Shown here piece by piece: positions 1 through 8,821 of a DNA stretch of 64,000 nucleotides; the stretch's first letter is position 1, and each line of letters opens with the position of its first letter. The stretch comes from Cyclobacteriaceae bacterium (GTDB taxonomy: Bacteria > Bacteroidota > Bacteroidia > Cytophagales > Cyclobacteriaceae). Location of the stretch: assembly GCA_016787565.1 (NCBI GenBank), contig JAEUUG010000004.1:186001-250000 (forward strand), written 5' to 3'. Below the pieces are notes generated by a model that saw nothing but the letters and a program-made list of their open reading frames with translations, made no database searches and had not been told where the DNA came from. A program made the position numbers and the translations under genes.

Positions 1-635
1 GCTAACTCCCCAATCGTAAGTCCATGTACAATCGGTATCGGATGCATGCCAACAAAGGATTTGAAATCGGGTTGAAGAATAGGCCCATCGACATATGGAT
101 TTGGGTTTGGTCTGTCCAGTATGATGAGTTGCTTATTATTTTCCGCACAGGCTTCCATCACATAATGCATGCTGCTGATGTAGGTATAGAATCGGGCGCC
201 TACGTCCTGAATATCAAAAATAAGAATGTCAATATCTGCTAACTGTGCGGCCGATGGCTTTTTACTTTTTCCGTAAATGGAAATGATGGGCAGTTTGGTT
301 TTGGTGTCAACGCCATCTTTAACATCTTCTCCGTTGGCTGCATTACCACGAAAGCCATGTTCAGGTGCAAATATTTTTTTGATGTTCACGCCCCTGCTGA
401 GTAATGTATCGGCCAAGTGTGTTTTGCCAAGCTGGGCTGTGTAGTTTACCACCAACCCGACTCTTTTTTGACTGAGCATGGGCAGCAATACATCAAGTTG
501 CGCTGCACCAACCACTATCTTTTCTTTTTTTTGATTGGATTTGACAGGCTCATGTTGGAGTAGTGCTGTACCCTTTCCACTGCATTGGCAGAAAAGAAGC
601 ACAGCAAGAATTCCGGAAACAAGTTTATGGAACAT
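1..635 (-). CDS. DUF1343 / NamZ-like exo-beta-N-acetylmuramidase lipoprotein (3' end outside window)
   Basis: Partial gene read on the minus strand from an ATG at 635 and running off the window at base 1, about 211 codons visible. The N-terminus has a hydrophobic stretch and a lipobox-like LFCQC, so it is probably an outer-membrane or periplasmic lipoprotein. Family hallmarks are an EHGFRG motif near residue 90, DIQDVGARFYTY near residue 145, LDRPNP near residue 173 and a GLTIGELA stretch at the cut end. Known members of this family (GH171, NamZ) remove terminal MurNAc from peptidoglycan fragments, so a cell-wall turnover or scavenging role is inferred. It is divergent from the permease gene at 713 with 77 bp between them. 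The family call is firm; the exact substrate is not shown. Confidence 0.85.
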   Translation of the reverse strand, partial: MFHKLVSGILAVLLFCQCSGKGTALLQHEPVKSNQKKEKIVVGAAQLDVLLPMLSQKRVGLVVNYTAQLGKTHLADTLLSRGVNIKKIFAPEHGFRGNAANGEDVKDGVDTKTKLPIISIYGKSKKPSAAQLADIDILIFDIQDVGARFYTYISSMHYVMEACAENNKQLIILDRPNPNPYVDGPILQPDFKSFVGMHPIPIVHGLTIGEL

Positions 636-712
636 AGTGTAGTTGTTAATACCGTACTCAAATCCTATTTTGCATAGAATCTTTACGGCCGAAAAGTTAC
701 TAATAAAACAAC

Positions 713-1933
713 TTGAACTTCTCTTATTTTATAGCGAAAAGAATCAGCCGTGAACAGCGTGAAGGCTTTTCTTCCACCATCCACAAAATTGCGATAGCCA
801 GTATTGCCATCGGGCTGGCGGCTACCATTGTAGCCTTTCTGATTATGAAAGGTTTTCAGGAGACAGTTAAAAACAAAATTTACAGTTTCAGTGGCCACTT
901 GCTGGTAACTAAATTCAGCATGAGCAATTCTCCGGAAGAGCAGCCCATGAACTATCAGATTCCGATTTATCAGCAGCAAAAGGATTTTCCGTTCATCCAT
1001 CGTATTCAGGAGTATGCGCACAAAACAGGCCTGGTTAAAACGGAGAATGAAGTGCTTGGTGTAGTAATCAAAGGCATTGGAAAAAGTTTTGATTCGCAGG
1101 CATTTAAGCAGAATATGATCGCGGGCGATTTTCTGGTCCTGCCGGATTCAGGTTATGCCAATCAGGTTGTGCTGAGTAAAAGCATTTCGCAAAAGTTGAA
1201 CGCCAATGTTGGCGATGATATAGTCGTTCACTTTTTTCAAAATCCACCACGCTTTCGGAAGCTTAAAGTTCAGGGTATCTACGAGACTAACCTTTCAGAG
1301 TATTTTGATAACAAGGTTATTCTGGGTGACATCCGGATGATTCAGCGGCTTAATGATTGGTCAGATAGTTTAGCGGGCGGACTCGAAATTTTTGTTAAGG
1401 ATTCTGAAAGGATTGATGATGCAGGCGTGGCGATCGGAAACTCGATGGATTTTGATCTCAATATTGAACGCGTGAGCGACAAGTATTTGCAGGTTTTTGA
1501 ATGGTTAAATCTGCTAAGCCGTCAGGTTAATATTTTGCTGGTGATCATCTTGCTGGTGATATGTGTCAATATGATTTCGATTGTACTGATCCTGGTAATG
1601 GAGCGAACACAGATGATTGGTATGTTTAAAGCATTAGGTGCCGGTGACAGGTTGATTCGGTCGGTATTTGTACACCAGGGAATTAACCTGATTGCAAAAG
1701 GATTAGTGGCCGGCAATATGGTAGGCCTTGGTTTGTGTTTTATTCAGGATCACTTCAAGATCATCAAACTTAATGCTCAGGATTATTATATGAGTGAAGT
1801 GCCCATCAGCTGGCATTGGGAAATTGTCGGGATGTTAAACTTGCTTACATTCCTGGTCGTGACGCTTGTGCTGTTGCTGCCCACCATGGTCATTGCCAGG
1901 ATCAGTCCCATTAAAGCAATCCGGTTTGATTAA
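713..1933 (+). CDS. ABC transporter permease, LolC/LolE-like (MacB periplasmic core plus FtsX)
   Basis: A 406-residue inner-membrane protein with the FtsX architecture: one membrane segment near residues 24-46, a periplasmic MacB_PCD-type domain to about 265, then three membrane segments near 272-300, 324-345 and 370-395, ending in ARISPIKAIRFD, a typical FtsX tail. Members move lipoproteins or other amphipathic substrates out of the inner membrane together with an ATPase; no ATPase gene is adjacent here, so it probably pairs with one encoded elsewhere. The only start near the upstream in-frame stop (704-706) is TTG at 713, and the N-terminus MNFSYFIAKRIS matches the usual beginning of Bacteroidota homologues, so TTG is accepted. 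The kinase gene follows closely. Confidence 0.85.
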   Translation: MNFSYFIAKRISREQREGFSSTIHKIAIASIAIGLAATIVAFLIMKGFQETVKNKIYSFSGHLLVTKFSMSNSPEEQPMNYQIPIYQQQKDFPFIHRIQEYAHKTGLVKTENEVLGVVIKGIGKSFDSQAFKQNMIAGDFLVLPDSGYANQVVLSKSISQKLNANVGDDIVVHFFQNPPRFRKLKVQGIYETNLSEYFDNKVILGDIRMIQRLNDWSDSLAGGLEIFVKDSERIDDAGVAIGNSMDFDLNIERVSDKYLQVFEWLNLLSRQVNILLVIILLVICVNMISIVLILVMERTQMIGMFKALGAGDRLIRSVFVHQGINLIAKGLVAGNMVGLGLCFIQDHFKIIKLNAQDYYMSEVPISWHWEIVGMLNLLTFLVVTLVLLLPTMVIARISPIKAIRFD

Positions 1934-1953
1934 CAACAAGGTTGAAAATCTTT

Positions 1954-3774
1954 ATGAATAATTTTGTCGTTGGAATACTGTTTTGTTGTTCCTTTTTTTC
2001 TCTAACGATTACACCCGCTCAAACTCCGGTAGCCGATAGCCTGCAGACATTGCTGCAGCTGGAAAATAATGACCTGCGAAAAGCTGAAATTCTCATTGAG
2101 CTCAGCGGGGCGATGCGCTCCATCGATTTTCAAAAGTCTGCCGAGTTTGCTGATCAGGCTTTTCAGCTCGCAGAAAAAACAAGCATGAATACACAGGAGG
2201 CTGCAAAAAGTCTGCTCTATAAAGGTGTTGCGTACTATTACCAGGGTAATTATGATAAGGCCATGGAGGCGTACCTTCAATCGCTTGCCCGATACGAAAA
2301 ACTAAACGACAAAAGAGGCATGGCATCCGTTTGGAACGAGATAGGCACGTTTCATAAAAAGCAAGGCGACACTGATAAAGCGCTAACCAATTTTCAGGAT
2401 GCGCTCACGTTAAGTTCTGCCATCAACGACTCGGCACAAATTGCCAACAGCATGAATAACCTGGGTATTGTGTATGAGTTGAAAGGAGATTTTAAGCGGG
2501 CAATGGAATTTTATCAGGAGTCGGCAACGATAAAGGAGGCGTTGCATGATTTGAATGGTGTAACCTATAACTACGATAATATGGGCACACTCCTGGCCAA
2601 GTCTGGCCGATATCGCGAAGCAGAGCGCTATCTGCTGAGGGTGATTGATTTACGCAAACAACTGGGCGATCGGGGTGGGTATGCCATTGCACTGAATAAT
2701 CTGGGTGAGCTGTTCTTTATGCAAGGTGAGTATGCGCGTTCCCGTACGTATCTGCTGGAAGCATTAGCGATTACCATGGAGATAGATTATAAAGATCTCC
2801 GAAGACATATCTTTCAAATGCTCGCGGAGACGTATCAAATGGAAAAGAACTACAGCAAAGCTTACGATTACATGATGAAGAGTGTGGCAGTAAAGGATTC
2901 AATTTTTAATGAGCAGAAGAGCAGGCAGATTGTGGATATGGAAAAGAAATATGAAACTGAAAAAAAAGAAAGTGAAATCAGAATATTGAAGCAGGAAAAT
3001 GAGATTAAAGACTTTCGATTGCAGCGCAATCAGATTTTTACGATCGCTTTAGTGATGGTTTTACTGGCACTGGTCGGGTTGGGGTATCTGTGGACGGTAC
3101 AAACCAGGCTTAAACAAAAAGCTGAATTAGAGGCAACACGTGCCTCCTTAAAAGAGCGCCAGTTACAAGCGGTTATTGCTTCGCAGGAAGAAGAGCGTAA
3201 ACGCTTTGCGGCTGATCTTCACGATGGACTAGGACAAATGATATCAGCCTTACGACTGAATCTCTCGCATGAGGAGCTAAGCCAAAAATCGGTTGAACAG
3301 GCTGTTGTGGTGTTAAATGAGATGAATGGTGAGATACGCAACATTGCTTTCAATCTAATGCCACAGGTGCTGATGAATAGCGGTCTGCCGGAAGCGTTGG
3401 AAGAATTTGCTAACCGGATGAATCGTACGGGTAAAATTCAGGTGAAGGTGCAGGCTTTTAAAATGGAGCAGGAATTGCCGATGGAGCAAAAAATAGCCTT
3501 GTATCGTGTATGTCAGGAATGGGTTAATAACGTAGTCAAGTACAGTGGATGCAAAAGCATTACCCTGCAAGTGATTAACCACGGTGATGAAGTAGTGATT
3601 ACGGTGGAGGATGATGGTCATGGCTTTGACAGCAAAACCCTTGTAGAAGGGCAGGGTAACGGATGGAAAAACATTAATTCGCGCCTTGGCCTGATTAAGG
3701 GAACCATTGAAATTGACTCTCAGTCTGGTAGAATTGGAACGACTGCAGTAATCTCAGCACCGTTGGTTTCATAA
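1954..3774 (+). CDS. TPR-containing sensor histidine kinase (HisKA_3 / NarL-partner type)
   Basis: Predicted membrane kinase of about 606 residues. It begins with a signal peptide (hydrophobic, ending near TPAQ), followed by five to six TPR repeats over roughly residues 35-310, a charged coiled coil, one membrane segment near 361-381, a dimerisation/phosphoacceptor region with LHDGLGQ (His423) and a C-terminal HATPase with an N-box near 522 and a DDGHGFD G-box. The TPR part would lie in the periplasm and sense a protein or peptide signal; this is inference. ATG 1954 is preferred to the in-frame TTG at 1942. A membrane-protein gene and a response-regulator gene follow, so the three form a signalling unit. 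Confidence 0.85.
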   Translation: MNNFVVGILFCCSFFSLTITPAQTPVADSLQTLLQLENNDLRKAEILIELSGAMRSIDFQKSAEFADQAFQLAEKTSMNTQEAAKSLLYKGVAYYYQGNYDKAMEAYLQSLARYEKLNDKRGMASVWNEIGTFHKKQGDTDKALTNFQDALTLSSAINDSAQIANSMNNLGIVYELKGDFKRAMEFYQESATIKEALHDLNGVTYNYDNMGTLLAKSGRYREAERYLLRVIDLRKQLGDRGGYAIALNNLGELFFMQGEYARSRTYLLEALAITMEIDYKDLRRHIFQMLAETYQMEKNYSKAYDYMMKSVAVKDSIFNEQKSRQIVDMEKKYETEKKESEIRILKQENEIKDFRLQRNQIFTIALVMVLLALVGLGYLWTVQTRLKQKAELEATRASLKERQLQAVIASQEEERKRFAADLHDGLGQMISALRLNLSHEELSQKSVEQAVVVLNEMNGEIRNIAFNLMPQVLMNSGLPEALEEFANRMNRTGKIQVKVQAFKMEQELPMEQKIALYRVCQEWVNNVVKYSGCKSITLQVINHGDEVVITVEDDGHGFDSKTLVEGQGNGWKNINSRLGLIKGTIEIDSQSGRIGTTAVISAPLVS

Positions 3775-3782
3775 ATCCAGCT

Positions 3783-3825
3783 ATCCGTGCTGGTACGGAG
3801 TGGTAAATACCGGGTTGTGGGTATT
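3783..3825 (+). promoter_or_regulatory. 43-bp element, copy 1 (putative response-regulator operator)
   Basis: The sequence shows ATCCGT, six bases, ACGGA, nineteen bases, then GGGTATT. ATCCGT and ACGGA(T) form a dyad, and the same parts recur with identical spacing at 5112-5154. The copy lies between the kinase stop codon and the following gene, so an internal promoter for the membrane protein and regulator is likely. Binding by the adjacent NarL-type regulator is inference. Confidence 0.5.
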
Positions 3826-3844
3826 CCATTTCCAGACGAACGGA

Positions 3845-4405
3845 ATGAATTTACTGTTAAAAATTCCGATGGAATACGTTTTCAGAAATTCATTACGGCA
3901 GGGTCAGACAACCATTAGCCTGAATGCCTTTGCTGCCACCATTTTCGATGGAACACGGGAAGAATATATTCCCTATGCAAATGTTACCGGAGTACGGCTT
4001 TCCAGGTACAGTAAAAAGTTGTATAAAATTCATCTCTATCAGGATGGACTTGATCCTATTGTGATTACCAATAAAAACTATGACGCTGCAGGCAAGAGTG
4101 TGTACCAGGTTCAGGCATATCAACAGTTTGTTCAGGAGCTTCATCGTCATTTAAGCAGCAGGAGTAGTGCCGAATATACCTCGGGCAGCAGCCTGAATAA
4201 AATGCTTTTTTGGGGCGTGGTTTTCATGGTACTTTCGTTCACCATTTCTTTTACAGCCGATTTTCTGGGTCTTGGTTTGATGAATGCTTATGTCCAGGGA
4301 CTTATGGTATGGGTTCTATCCTTGATTGTAATGGCTATTTTTAGTTTTGGAAGTTTCCCGAAATCGTACTTGCCGACAAATATTCCGGTGCAATTCCTTC
4401 CCTGA
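3845..4405 (+). CDS. Small membrane protein with soluble N-terminal domain, unknown function
   Basis: About 186 residues from ATG 3845. The first 110 residues look like a soluble beta-rich domain (alternating hydrophobics, short strands, resembling bacterial PH-like domains), followed by two membrane segments near residues 118-140 and 150-172 and a short proline-containing tail. The frame is open back to GTG 3800, but that codon lies inside the 43-bp repeated element, so ATG 3845 or ATG 3869 is more likely. The stop overlaps the regulator's start (TGATG), indicating translational coupling. A role as an accessory of the neighbouring kinase/regulator pair is inferred from position only. Confidence 0.6.
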   Translation: MNLLLKIPMEYVFRNSLRQGQTTISLNAFAATIFDGTREEYIPYANVTGVRLSRYSKKLYKIHLYQDGLDPIVITNKNYDAAGKSVYQVQAYQQFVQELHRHLSSRSSAEYTSGSSLNKMLFWGVVFMVLSFTISFTADFLGLGLMNAYVQGLMVWVLSLIVMAIFSFGSFPKSYLPTNIPVQFLP

Positions 4406-5085
4406 TGTTTGGAGAAGACTATCAGGAGAGGTTATTTTTATCACTGATGAATACAGAGAGAAGGATTCGTGTGGTACTGGTAGATGATCACAGGATTGTG
4501 CTTGACGGACTTGTATCCATGCTGGGAAACGACCCGGCTTTTGTTGTGCTTTCAGCAGTTGGATCTGCTGAAGAAGCTGTAGAGTTTTTAAAAAAAGATA
4601 CGCCTGATATCGTCATTACGGATTACAGTTTGCCAGGAATGTCGGGCATGGAACTTACGCGTTTGATCAAGCGAAATTATCCTGCCGTAAAGGTGGTTGC
4701 CCTGAGTATGCACGATGAAGGGCACATGGTAAAAAGTATATTGAAGGAAGGTGTTGATGGTTATTTGTTAAAAAACATTCAGCATTTTGAATTAAAGAAC
4801 GCGCTGAAGTATGTGATGGCCGGTATGCCCTACGTAAGCCCTGAAATTACAAAGTTAATGATGGAGCAACTGAACGCACCCAGTGGGGAGGCTCAACTCC
4901 TGACTGAACGAGAAAGCGATATTGTGCGTCTGATTGCCAAAGAATATTCAAACAAACAGATTGCTGAGAAACTTTTTATAAGTGAGCGTACGGTAGAAAC
5001 CCACCGGAAAAATATTTTCCGCAAAACGAACACCAGTTCCATTGTAGGCTTAGTGAAGTTTGCCCTCGAACACAAGCTTGTCTGA
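4405..5085 (+). CDS. NarL/FixJ-family response regulator
   Basis: Receiver domain followed by a LuxR-type helix-turn-helix. The receiver shows the acidic pair VDDHR, the phosphoacceptor in VITDYSLPG (Asp73 counting from ATG 4405) and the conserved KNIQ lysine region; the C-terminal 55 residues carry LTERE and SNKQIAEKLFISERTVETH, the recognition helix-turn-helix. The start overlaps the upstream stop by one base; an alternative ATG at 4447 gives the more usual N-terminus MNTERRIRVV. Partner of the TPR kinase at 1954. Matching dyads at 3783-3825 and 5112-5154 lie before its coupled upstream gene and before the downstream secreted-protein gene, and are the likely targets. Confidence 0.9.
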   Translation: MFGEDYQERLFLSLMNTERRIRVVLVDDHRIVLDGLVSMLGNDPAFVVLSAVGSAEEAVEFLKKDTPDIVITDYSLPGMSGMELTRLIKRNYPAVKVVALSMHDEGHMVKSILKEGVDGYLLKNIQHFELKNALKYVMAGMPYVSPEITKLMMEQLNAPSGEAQLLTERESDIVRLIAKEYSNKQIAEKLFISERTVETHRKNIFRKTNTSSIVGLVKFALEHKLV

Positions 5086-5111
5086 ACGAATTTTCCATTC
5101 GCAAACCACGC

Positions 5112-5154
5112 ATCCGTACCAGCACGGATACTAATTTACCATGCTACGGGTATT
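5112..5154 (+). promoter_or_regulatory. 43-bp element, copy 2, overlapping a -33/-7 promoter
   Basis: Same layout as 3783-3825: ATCCGT, six bases, ACGGA, nineteen bases, GGGTATT. The inner six bases are the reverse complement of those in copy 1. The last T of the element belongs to a TTG at 5153-5155, and TACTTG follows at 5177-5182 after 21 bases, which fits a Bacteroidota -33/-7 promoter for the gene at 5203. Confidence 0.5.
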
Positions 5155-5202
5155 GAGTAACGCAATGCAGGGGATGTACTTGCATGTACTAAATCTATAT
5201 CC

Positions 5203-6867
5203 ATGAAAAGAATATTTCTCTCCCTTTGTATGATGCTTTGCTTTCTGGGCGGACAGGTTACTGCTCAGGAACTTGAGTTAGAAAAGACGTATAAGATTTC
5301 GCGTGCTTCCAAACGGGGTTACCTGGCGGGTCTTGATTATGATGCTTCCGCTAAAACGTATACGCTTACGTATTTCACGGATCAAAAGAAGAACACGTTT
5401 AAATATGAACAATATGTATTTGATGTTGATTTCAATTTCATCGAAGACCGCGAATTGCAGGAAGAGGCGGAGAAGATGAAGAAGAAATTTAAATGGTTCC
5501 GCTTCAAAGGTGAAGAGTATGTTACCCTGGGGAATACAGTTGAGAATAATATGATGGGCACGCTAGTGTTGCGGAAGAAGAAAATAACCAGCAAGTACAA
5601 TTTTCTCATAGGTGGATATTCCAAAAAGGTAGATATCCTTGAAAAAGTTAAACCTAAAACCGATGATGGAAATACATACACCTTAATAACGCATGCCGAA
5701 GACGATATGACCGGTGATCTGTTTGTGCTGGCTTCTGTTAAGCCCAAGATGAGTGCAAAGGGCAATGAAGATGCAGGAGCTGTTCGGTTGTTGAAGTTCA
5801 ACAGTGATCTGGATCTGGTTAAAACAACGGATTTTAATTTTCCTTACTTCCAGAGTCTGGCTTTTGTTCGGGCTACCGACAAACCTAATTTTGATGACCC
5901 TGAAAATCCAGGTATTGAAAATATAGTTTTCATTTTTGCTCCTTCTAATGCCGGTGGTAAGAAAACAACTGATCCGAATAATAATAATTACACCTACATC
6001 AAGGTAAACAATGAGGGCGCAATAACACAGCGATTAAATTTTAACAGCCCGTCCAGTTATTGGTCAGTGCATGAAATGATTTATACAGAGAATGGTGAAG
6101 AATATTTTTATGGACCTGCCTTAGCGGGTAAAGACAAATACTATAATGAAGGTGCAAAGCCTGGTGTTACTATTGGCGGGTTCGGTAGTGGCGAAGTAAA
6201 GTACAAGGCCGTTCAACTGATGAAAGTGGTTAATGGAAAAATGATCTACCTCACGGAAACAACATTAGATGAGTTTAAGGCAAAGCAAAAATTTCCGCCC
6301 AACCAACGTAAAACGCCTGACTATGAAGGACGTGAGTTTGGGATTAGAAGCTATCGCTTCGCCTCCAATGGTGATTTATTTGTACTTGGTCAAAACTATG
6401 ACAAAACAAGAGAGGGTTATATCAACAAATTTGAGGATGTGCTAGGTTTTCAGTTTGATGCCAACGGGAAACTAAAAGCCCAGTATGGATTGGATACAAA
6501 AGAAAAAGGTATCACCGTGGAAACCGATACACAGTATGGATTAACCTACAAAACCATCACCACAACAACCTCGGTATACGCATGTCCACAAACCTTAATT
6601 GAGGGAACTGATGGTAATATTTATTGGATTTTGCAGGAAATTAAAGGACTTGGTCCTGGTAAGAAACTTCTTACCTATCCGCGTATTGGAAGGGTCAATA
6701 TGAAGTCATCCGATCTTTCCGAGCTGAAAACCTTTGGTAAGGGCGATGGCTATTATCTACATCCGGATTATCCATTTCTGGAAACTGATAAGCGTGAGAC
6801 ACTTGTATTTTTTGGTGCCGACAAGCCCGGCAAAGAACTCTGGTTTGCCCGTGTAAAATTGAAATAG
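5203..6867 (+). CDS. Secreted protein of unknown function, likely target of the upstream two-component system
   Basis: 554 residues starting with a clear signal peptide ending near VTAQ. The mature part is rich in beta-strand-like repeats with many lysines and aromatic residues; there is no lipobox, no membrane segment and no catalytic motif that I can recognise. Segments of the kind NGDLFVLGQNY and DGNIYWILQE suggest a beta-propeller-like or surface fold. I do not recognise a named family. It follows the response regulator and has copy 2 of the 43-bp element in its promoter, so it is probably part of that regulator's response. A hairpin terminator follows the stop codon. Confidence 0.75.
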   Translation: MKRIFLSLCMMLCFLGGQVTAQELELEKTYKISRASKRGYLAGLDYDASAKTYTLTYFTDQKKNTFKYEQYVFDVDFNFIEDRELQEEAEKMKKKFKWFRFKGEEYVTLGNTVENNMMGTLVLRKKKITSKYNFLIGGYSKKVDILEKVKPKTDDGNTYTLITHAEDDMTGDLFVLASVKPKMSAKGNEDAGAVRLLKFNSDLDLVKTTDFNFPYFQSLAFVRATDKPNFDDPENPGIENIVFIFAPSNAGGKKTTDPNNNNYTYIKVNNEGAITQRLNFNSPSSYWSVHEMIYTENGEEYFYGPALAGKDKYYNEGAKPGVTIGGFGSGEVKYKAVQLMKVVNGKMIYLTETTLDEFKAKQKFPPNQRKTPDYEGREFGIRSYRFASNGDLFVLGQNYDKTREGYINKFEDVLGFQFDANGKLKAQYGLDTKEKGITVETDTQYGLTYKTITTTTSVYACPQTLIEGTDGNIYWILQEIKGLGPGKKLLTYPRIGRVNMKSSDLSELKTFGKGDGYYLHPDYPFLETDKRETLVFFGADKPGKELWFARVKLK

Positions 6868-6881
6868 CAGTTATTTCATTC

Positions 6882-6947
6882 AAAGTCGTTCGGTACAGGT
6901 GTCTATAGTTGGTAACAGGGGCACTGACCGGACGGCTTTGGTTTTTT
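6882..6947 (+). terminator. Rho-independent terminator
   Basis: Arms 6882-6894 and 6927-6939 pair over 13 positions with two G-U pairs, and a T-rich tract (GGTTTTTT) follows. The loop is long (32 nt). It ends the transcript of the secreted-protein gene. Confidence 0.6.
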
Positions 6948-7125
6948 ATAGACGGTGGATTATGAATTAGAATAAATAGCTATGATTGTAGTGCGTTGTG
7001 GGGAATCAACATTAGCGGTCAAGGTATAGATGCCCTCTTTTCTAAAAAATCATGCAAACTTCTGTTGTCTTTATTTGTTTTAATTATATTGGCCTCCGTA
7101 AGGAGCCCATCTTACACAAAATGTT

Positions 7126-7701
7126 ATGCAGGTAAAATTTAAAAGCCCGGTAAATCCGGAACTGACAGGTATTGTCCAGAAGAGAAATCGCAGACTTCAG
7201 GCATTTTTCAGTAGCAAAAATCTTGATGTCCGGTTGCATGGTGATGCACAAAATCCGTTAATGGTACTGTGTGGATGTGTAGGCTTATCGGCCTATGTCA
7301 AAAACTTTGATCTGATTTTGCTGAACAAGCCGAATCAAGGAGACGTGGTGAAAACATTCAAGTTGACGGAGATTGTTCAGGGAACACGTGAGGAGGTTAT
7401 CGAGTGGATAAAAGAATATCCGCAGATGCCCTTGTTCCGCATTCAATACAGCAAGAGTGATCTTTGGCTGTGTGGCTTCAACTTTCGCGATCGCGAACAG
7501 CGCTTAGGTCGTTTTCCTGTTTTTGCACGGGAAGACTTTCATCTGTACAAGCGCAAAGCGTATGCAGAAGAGATTCACACCATGCTTGCCAACGATGGCT
7601 ACGATGCCCACGTTACCGACCCTGATCTGAAACTCGTGAAATCGCACATTGGCGAGATTACCTTTGCTCCGGAGCCTCCGGAACAAAACGATCACGTTTA
7701 G
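7126..7701 (+). CDS. Hypothetical cytoplasmic protein
   Basis: 191 residues without a signal peptide or membrane segment. The N-terminal half resembles a mixed alpha/beta domain with a cysteine-rich hydrophobic stretch (LCGCVGLSAY near residue 47-57), and the C-terminal half has an acidic last 30 residues. I do not recognise a family. The ATG at 7126 follows an AT-rich region; the gene stands alone between the terminator at 6882-6947 and the convergent lipoprotein gene at 7740. Confidence 0.6.
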   Translation: MQVKFKSPVNPELTGIVQKRNRRLQAFFSSKNLDVRLHGDAQNPLMVLCGCVGLSAYVKNFDLILLNKPNQGDVVKTFKLTEIVQGTREEVIEWIKEYPQMPLFRIQYSKSDLWLCGFNFRDREQRLGRFPVFAREDFHLYKRKAYAEEIHTMLANDGYDAHVTDPDLKLVKSHIGEITFAPEPPEQNDHV

Positions 7702-7739
7702 ATTTCAATTTAAATCAGCGGCAGATAGGGTTGGTTCGT

Positions 7740-8117
7740 CTATTCGATCCAACTATATATCTTATTGTCTGAATTTATTCCTTGCATAAGCTCTTCCAGT
7801 CGCGAGTCTTCGATAGTGGTTATCGGATTTCCGCTACAATCAAATCGGATGCAGCCCAGGCAACTCATAATAAGCGGTTGCTGAACAATCACCGTGCCCA
7901 TGCTTGTTGAAACGGCATAGAAATCACCCTGGTAGTGCGGATTGTTTTGCGAATTCTGAATGAGATCACGAAGCCATGTCATTGCAGGAAGTGAAGTTTG
8001 ACATTTGCCTGCTGCTTTTTTAACGGCCAGAAATACGCTGGTCTCTTTTCCGCGATCCTCTGAATCCGCACAGCCAGCGGCTATCAAAACAAGTATAACT
8101 AGGAATGACTTTGTCAT
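7740..8117 (-). CDS. Small putative lipoprotein of unknown function
   Basis: About 125 residues from ATG 8117, with the N-terminus MTKSFLVILVLIAAGC giving a lipobox (Cys16). An in-frame ATG at 8138 adds seven residues but spoils the n-region, so 8117 is preferred. The mature domain contains four further cysteines, including CLGCIRFDC, which could form disulfides or bind metal. No family recognised. Its 3' end faces that of the gene at 7126. Confidence 0.6.
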   Translation of the reverse strand: MTKSFLVILVLIAAGCADSEDRGKETSVFLAVKKAAGKCQTSLPAMTWLRDLIQNSQNNPHYQGDFYAVSTSMGTVIVQQPLIMSCLGCIRFDCSGNPITTIEDSRLEELMQGINSDNKIYSWIE

Positions 8118-8245
8118 GGTAATGGTATTGTACACCATCTTGGACAGCCTTTTTGTCGGTAAGGTTGTGATGATGAAATAAAATCTATACCTCCTGAATT
8201 GGTTCTTCTGTAGGAGCTTTGTAAGTTCCTGAAGGGAAAATCTAG

Positions 8246-8821
8246 TTAAGGGAGCAAGTACACCATCAGACTCTTCGGCCCATGTGCACCCAGCACTAAT
8301 GATTGTTCGATGTCGGCCGTTTTGGATGGTCCCGCAAGGAAAGTGCCCAGTCCATAATCAGAAGATCCAATACGTTCGTAGGCTTCGTGCAGCGTAGGAA
8401 CAATTTCTGTTGATTTCATGACAAGCACCAGATTTTCGCAGATGTACGGAAGGACGCGATCGCCCATCTGTTTATCGGTTAACCAAACGGCACCATTTTC
8501 AGCTACACCCAATTGACCCTGCATGATGGCGATCGTTACATTTTCAAATTCATGGGGATCACCAAGACTTGCACCAGTCGGTTTTGGTGATTCTAGCAGG
8601 TTGACGATGCGGGTAGTCTCAGGGAATTTATCTTTTACTGCGGGAATAATTTCTTCGACACTGTTAACCTCGATGACAAGCCCACCTATGTTTGTTACCG
8701 TTTGGATGAATTGCTCTTTAAGGTTGGTAGTATGTTTTGAACCTTGCCAGTTTGACGGCAACGGGCTCAGGGGTGGCTGATTCGTTTTTACAGCAGCTAA
8801 TATTTTTTCTCTACTTCCCAT
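8246..8821 (-). CDS. lutC: Lactate utilisation protein C (LutC/YkgG family)
   Basis: 191 residues, the usual size for LutC. Visible family features are the N-terminal SREKILAAV, the AVWLTDK stretch and the C-terminal GPSKTADIEQSLVLGAHGPKS segment. LutC is the third component of the LutABC L-lactate dehydrogenase complex, which oxidises L-lactate to pyruvate in the cytoplasm without a flavin subunit. It overlaps lutB by 11 nt (8811-8821), so translation is coupled. It is the last gene of the rhamnose operon, where lactate is the expected product of lactaldehyde oxidation. Confidence 0.92.
   Translation of the reverse strand: MGSREKILAAVKTNQPPLSPLPSNWQGSKHTTNLKEQFIQTVTNIGGLVIEVNSVEEIIPAVKDKFPETTRIVNLLESPKPTGASLGDPHEFENVTIAIMQGQLGVAENGAVWLTDKQMGDRVLPYICENLVLVMKSTEIVPTLHEAYERIGSSDYGLGTFLAGPSKTADIEQSLVLGAHGPKSLMVYLLP

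Noticed and set aside
3800-3844. GTG start at 3800 for the membrane protein
   Set aside because: It lies within the 43-bp repeated element and adds 15 residues before ATG 3845; ATG 3845 or 3869 is more likely.
5382-5801. 139-residue open frame on the minus strand inside the secreted-protein gene
   Set aside because: It is antisense to a well-supported gene and its product is low in complexity, with no motif.
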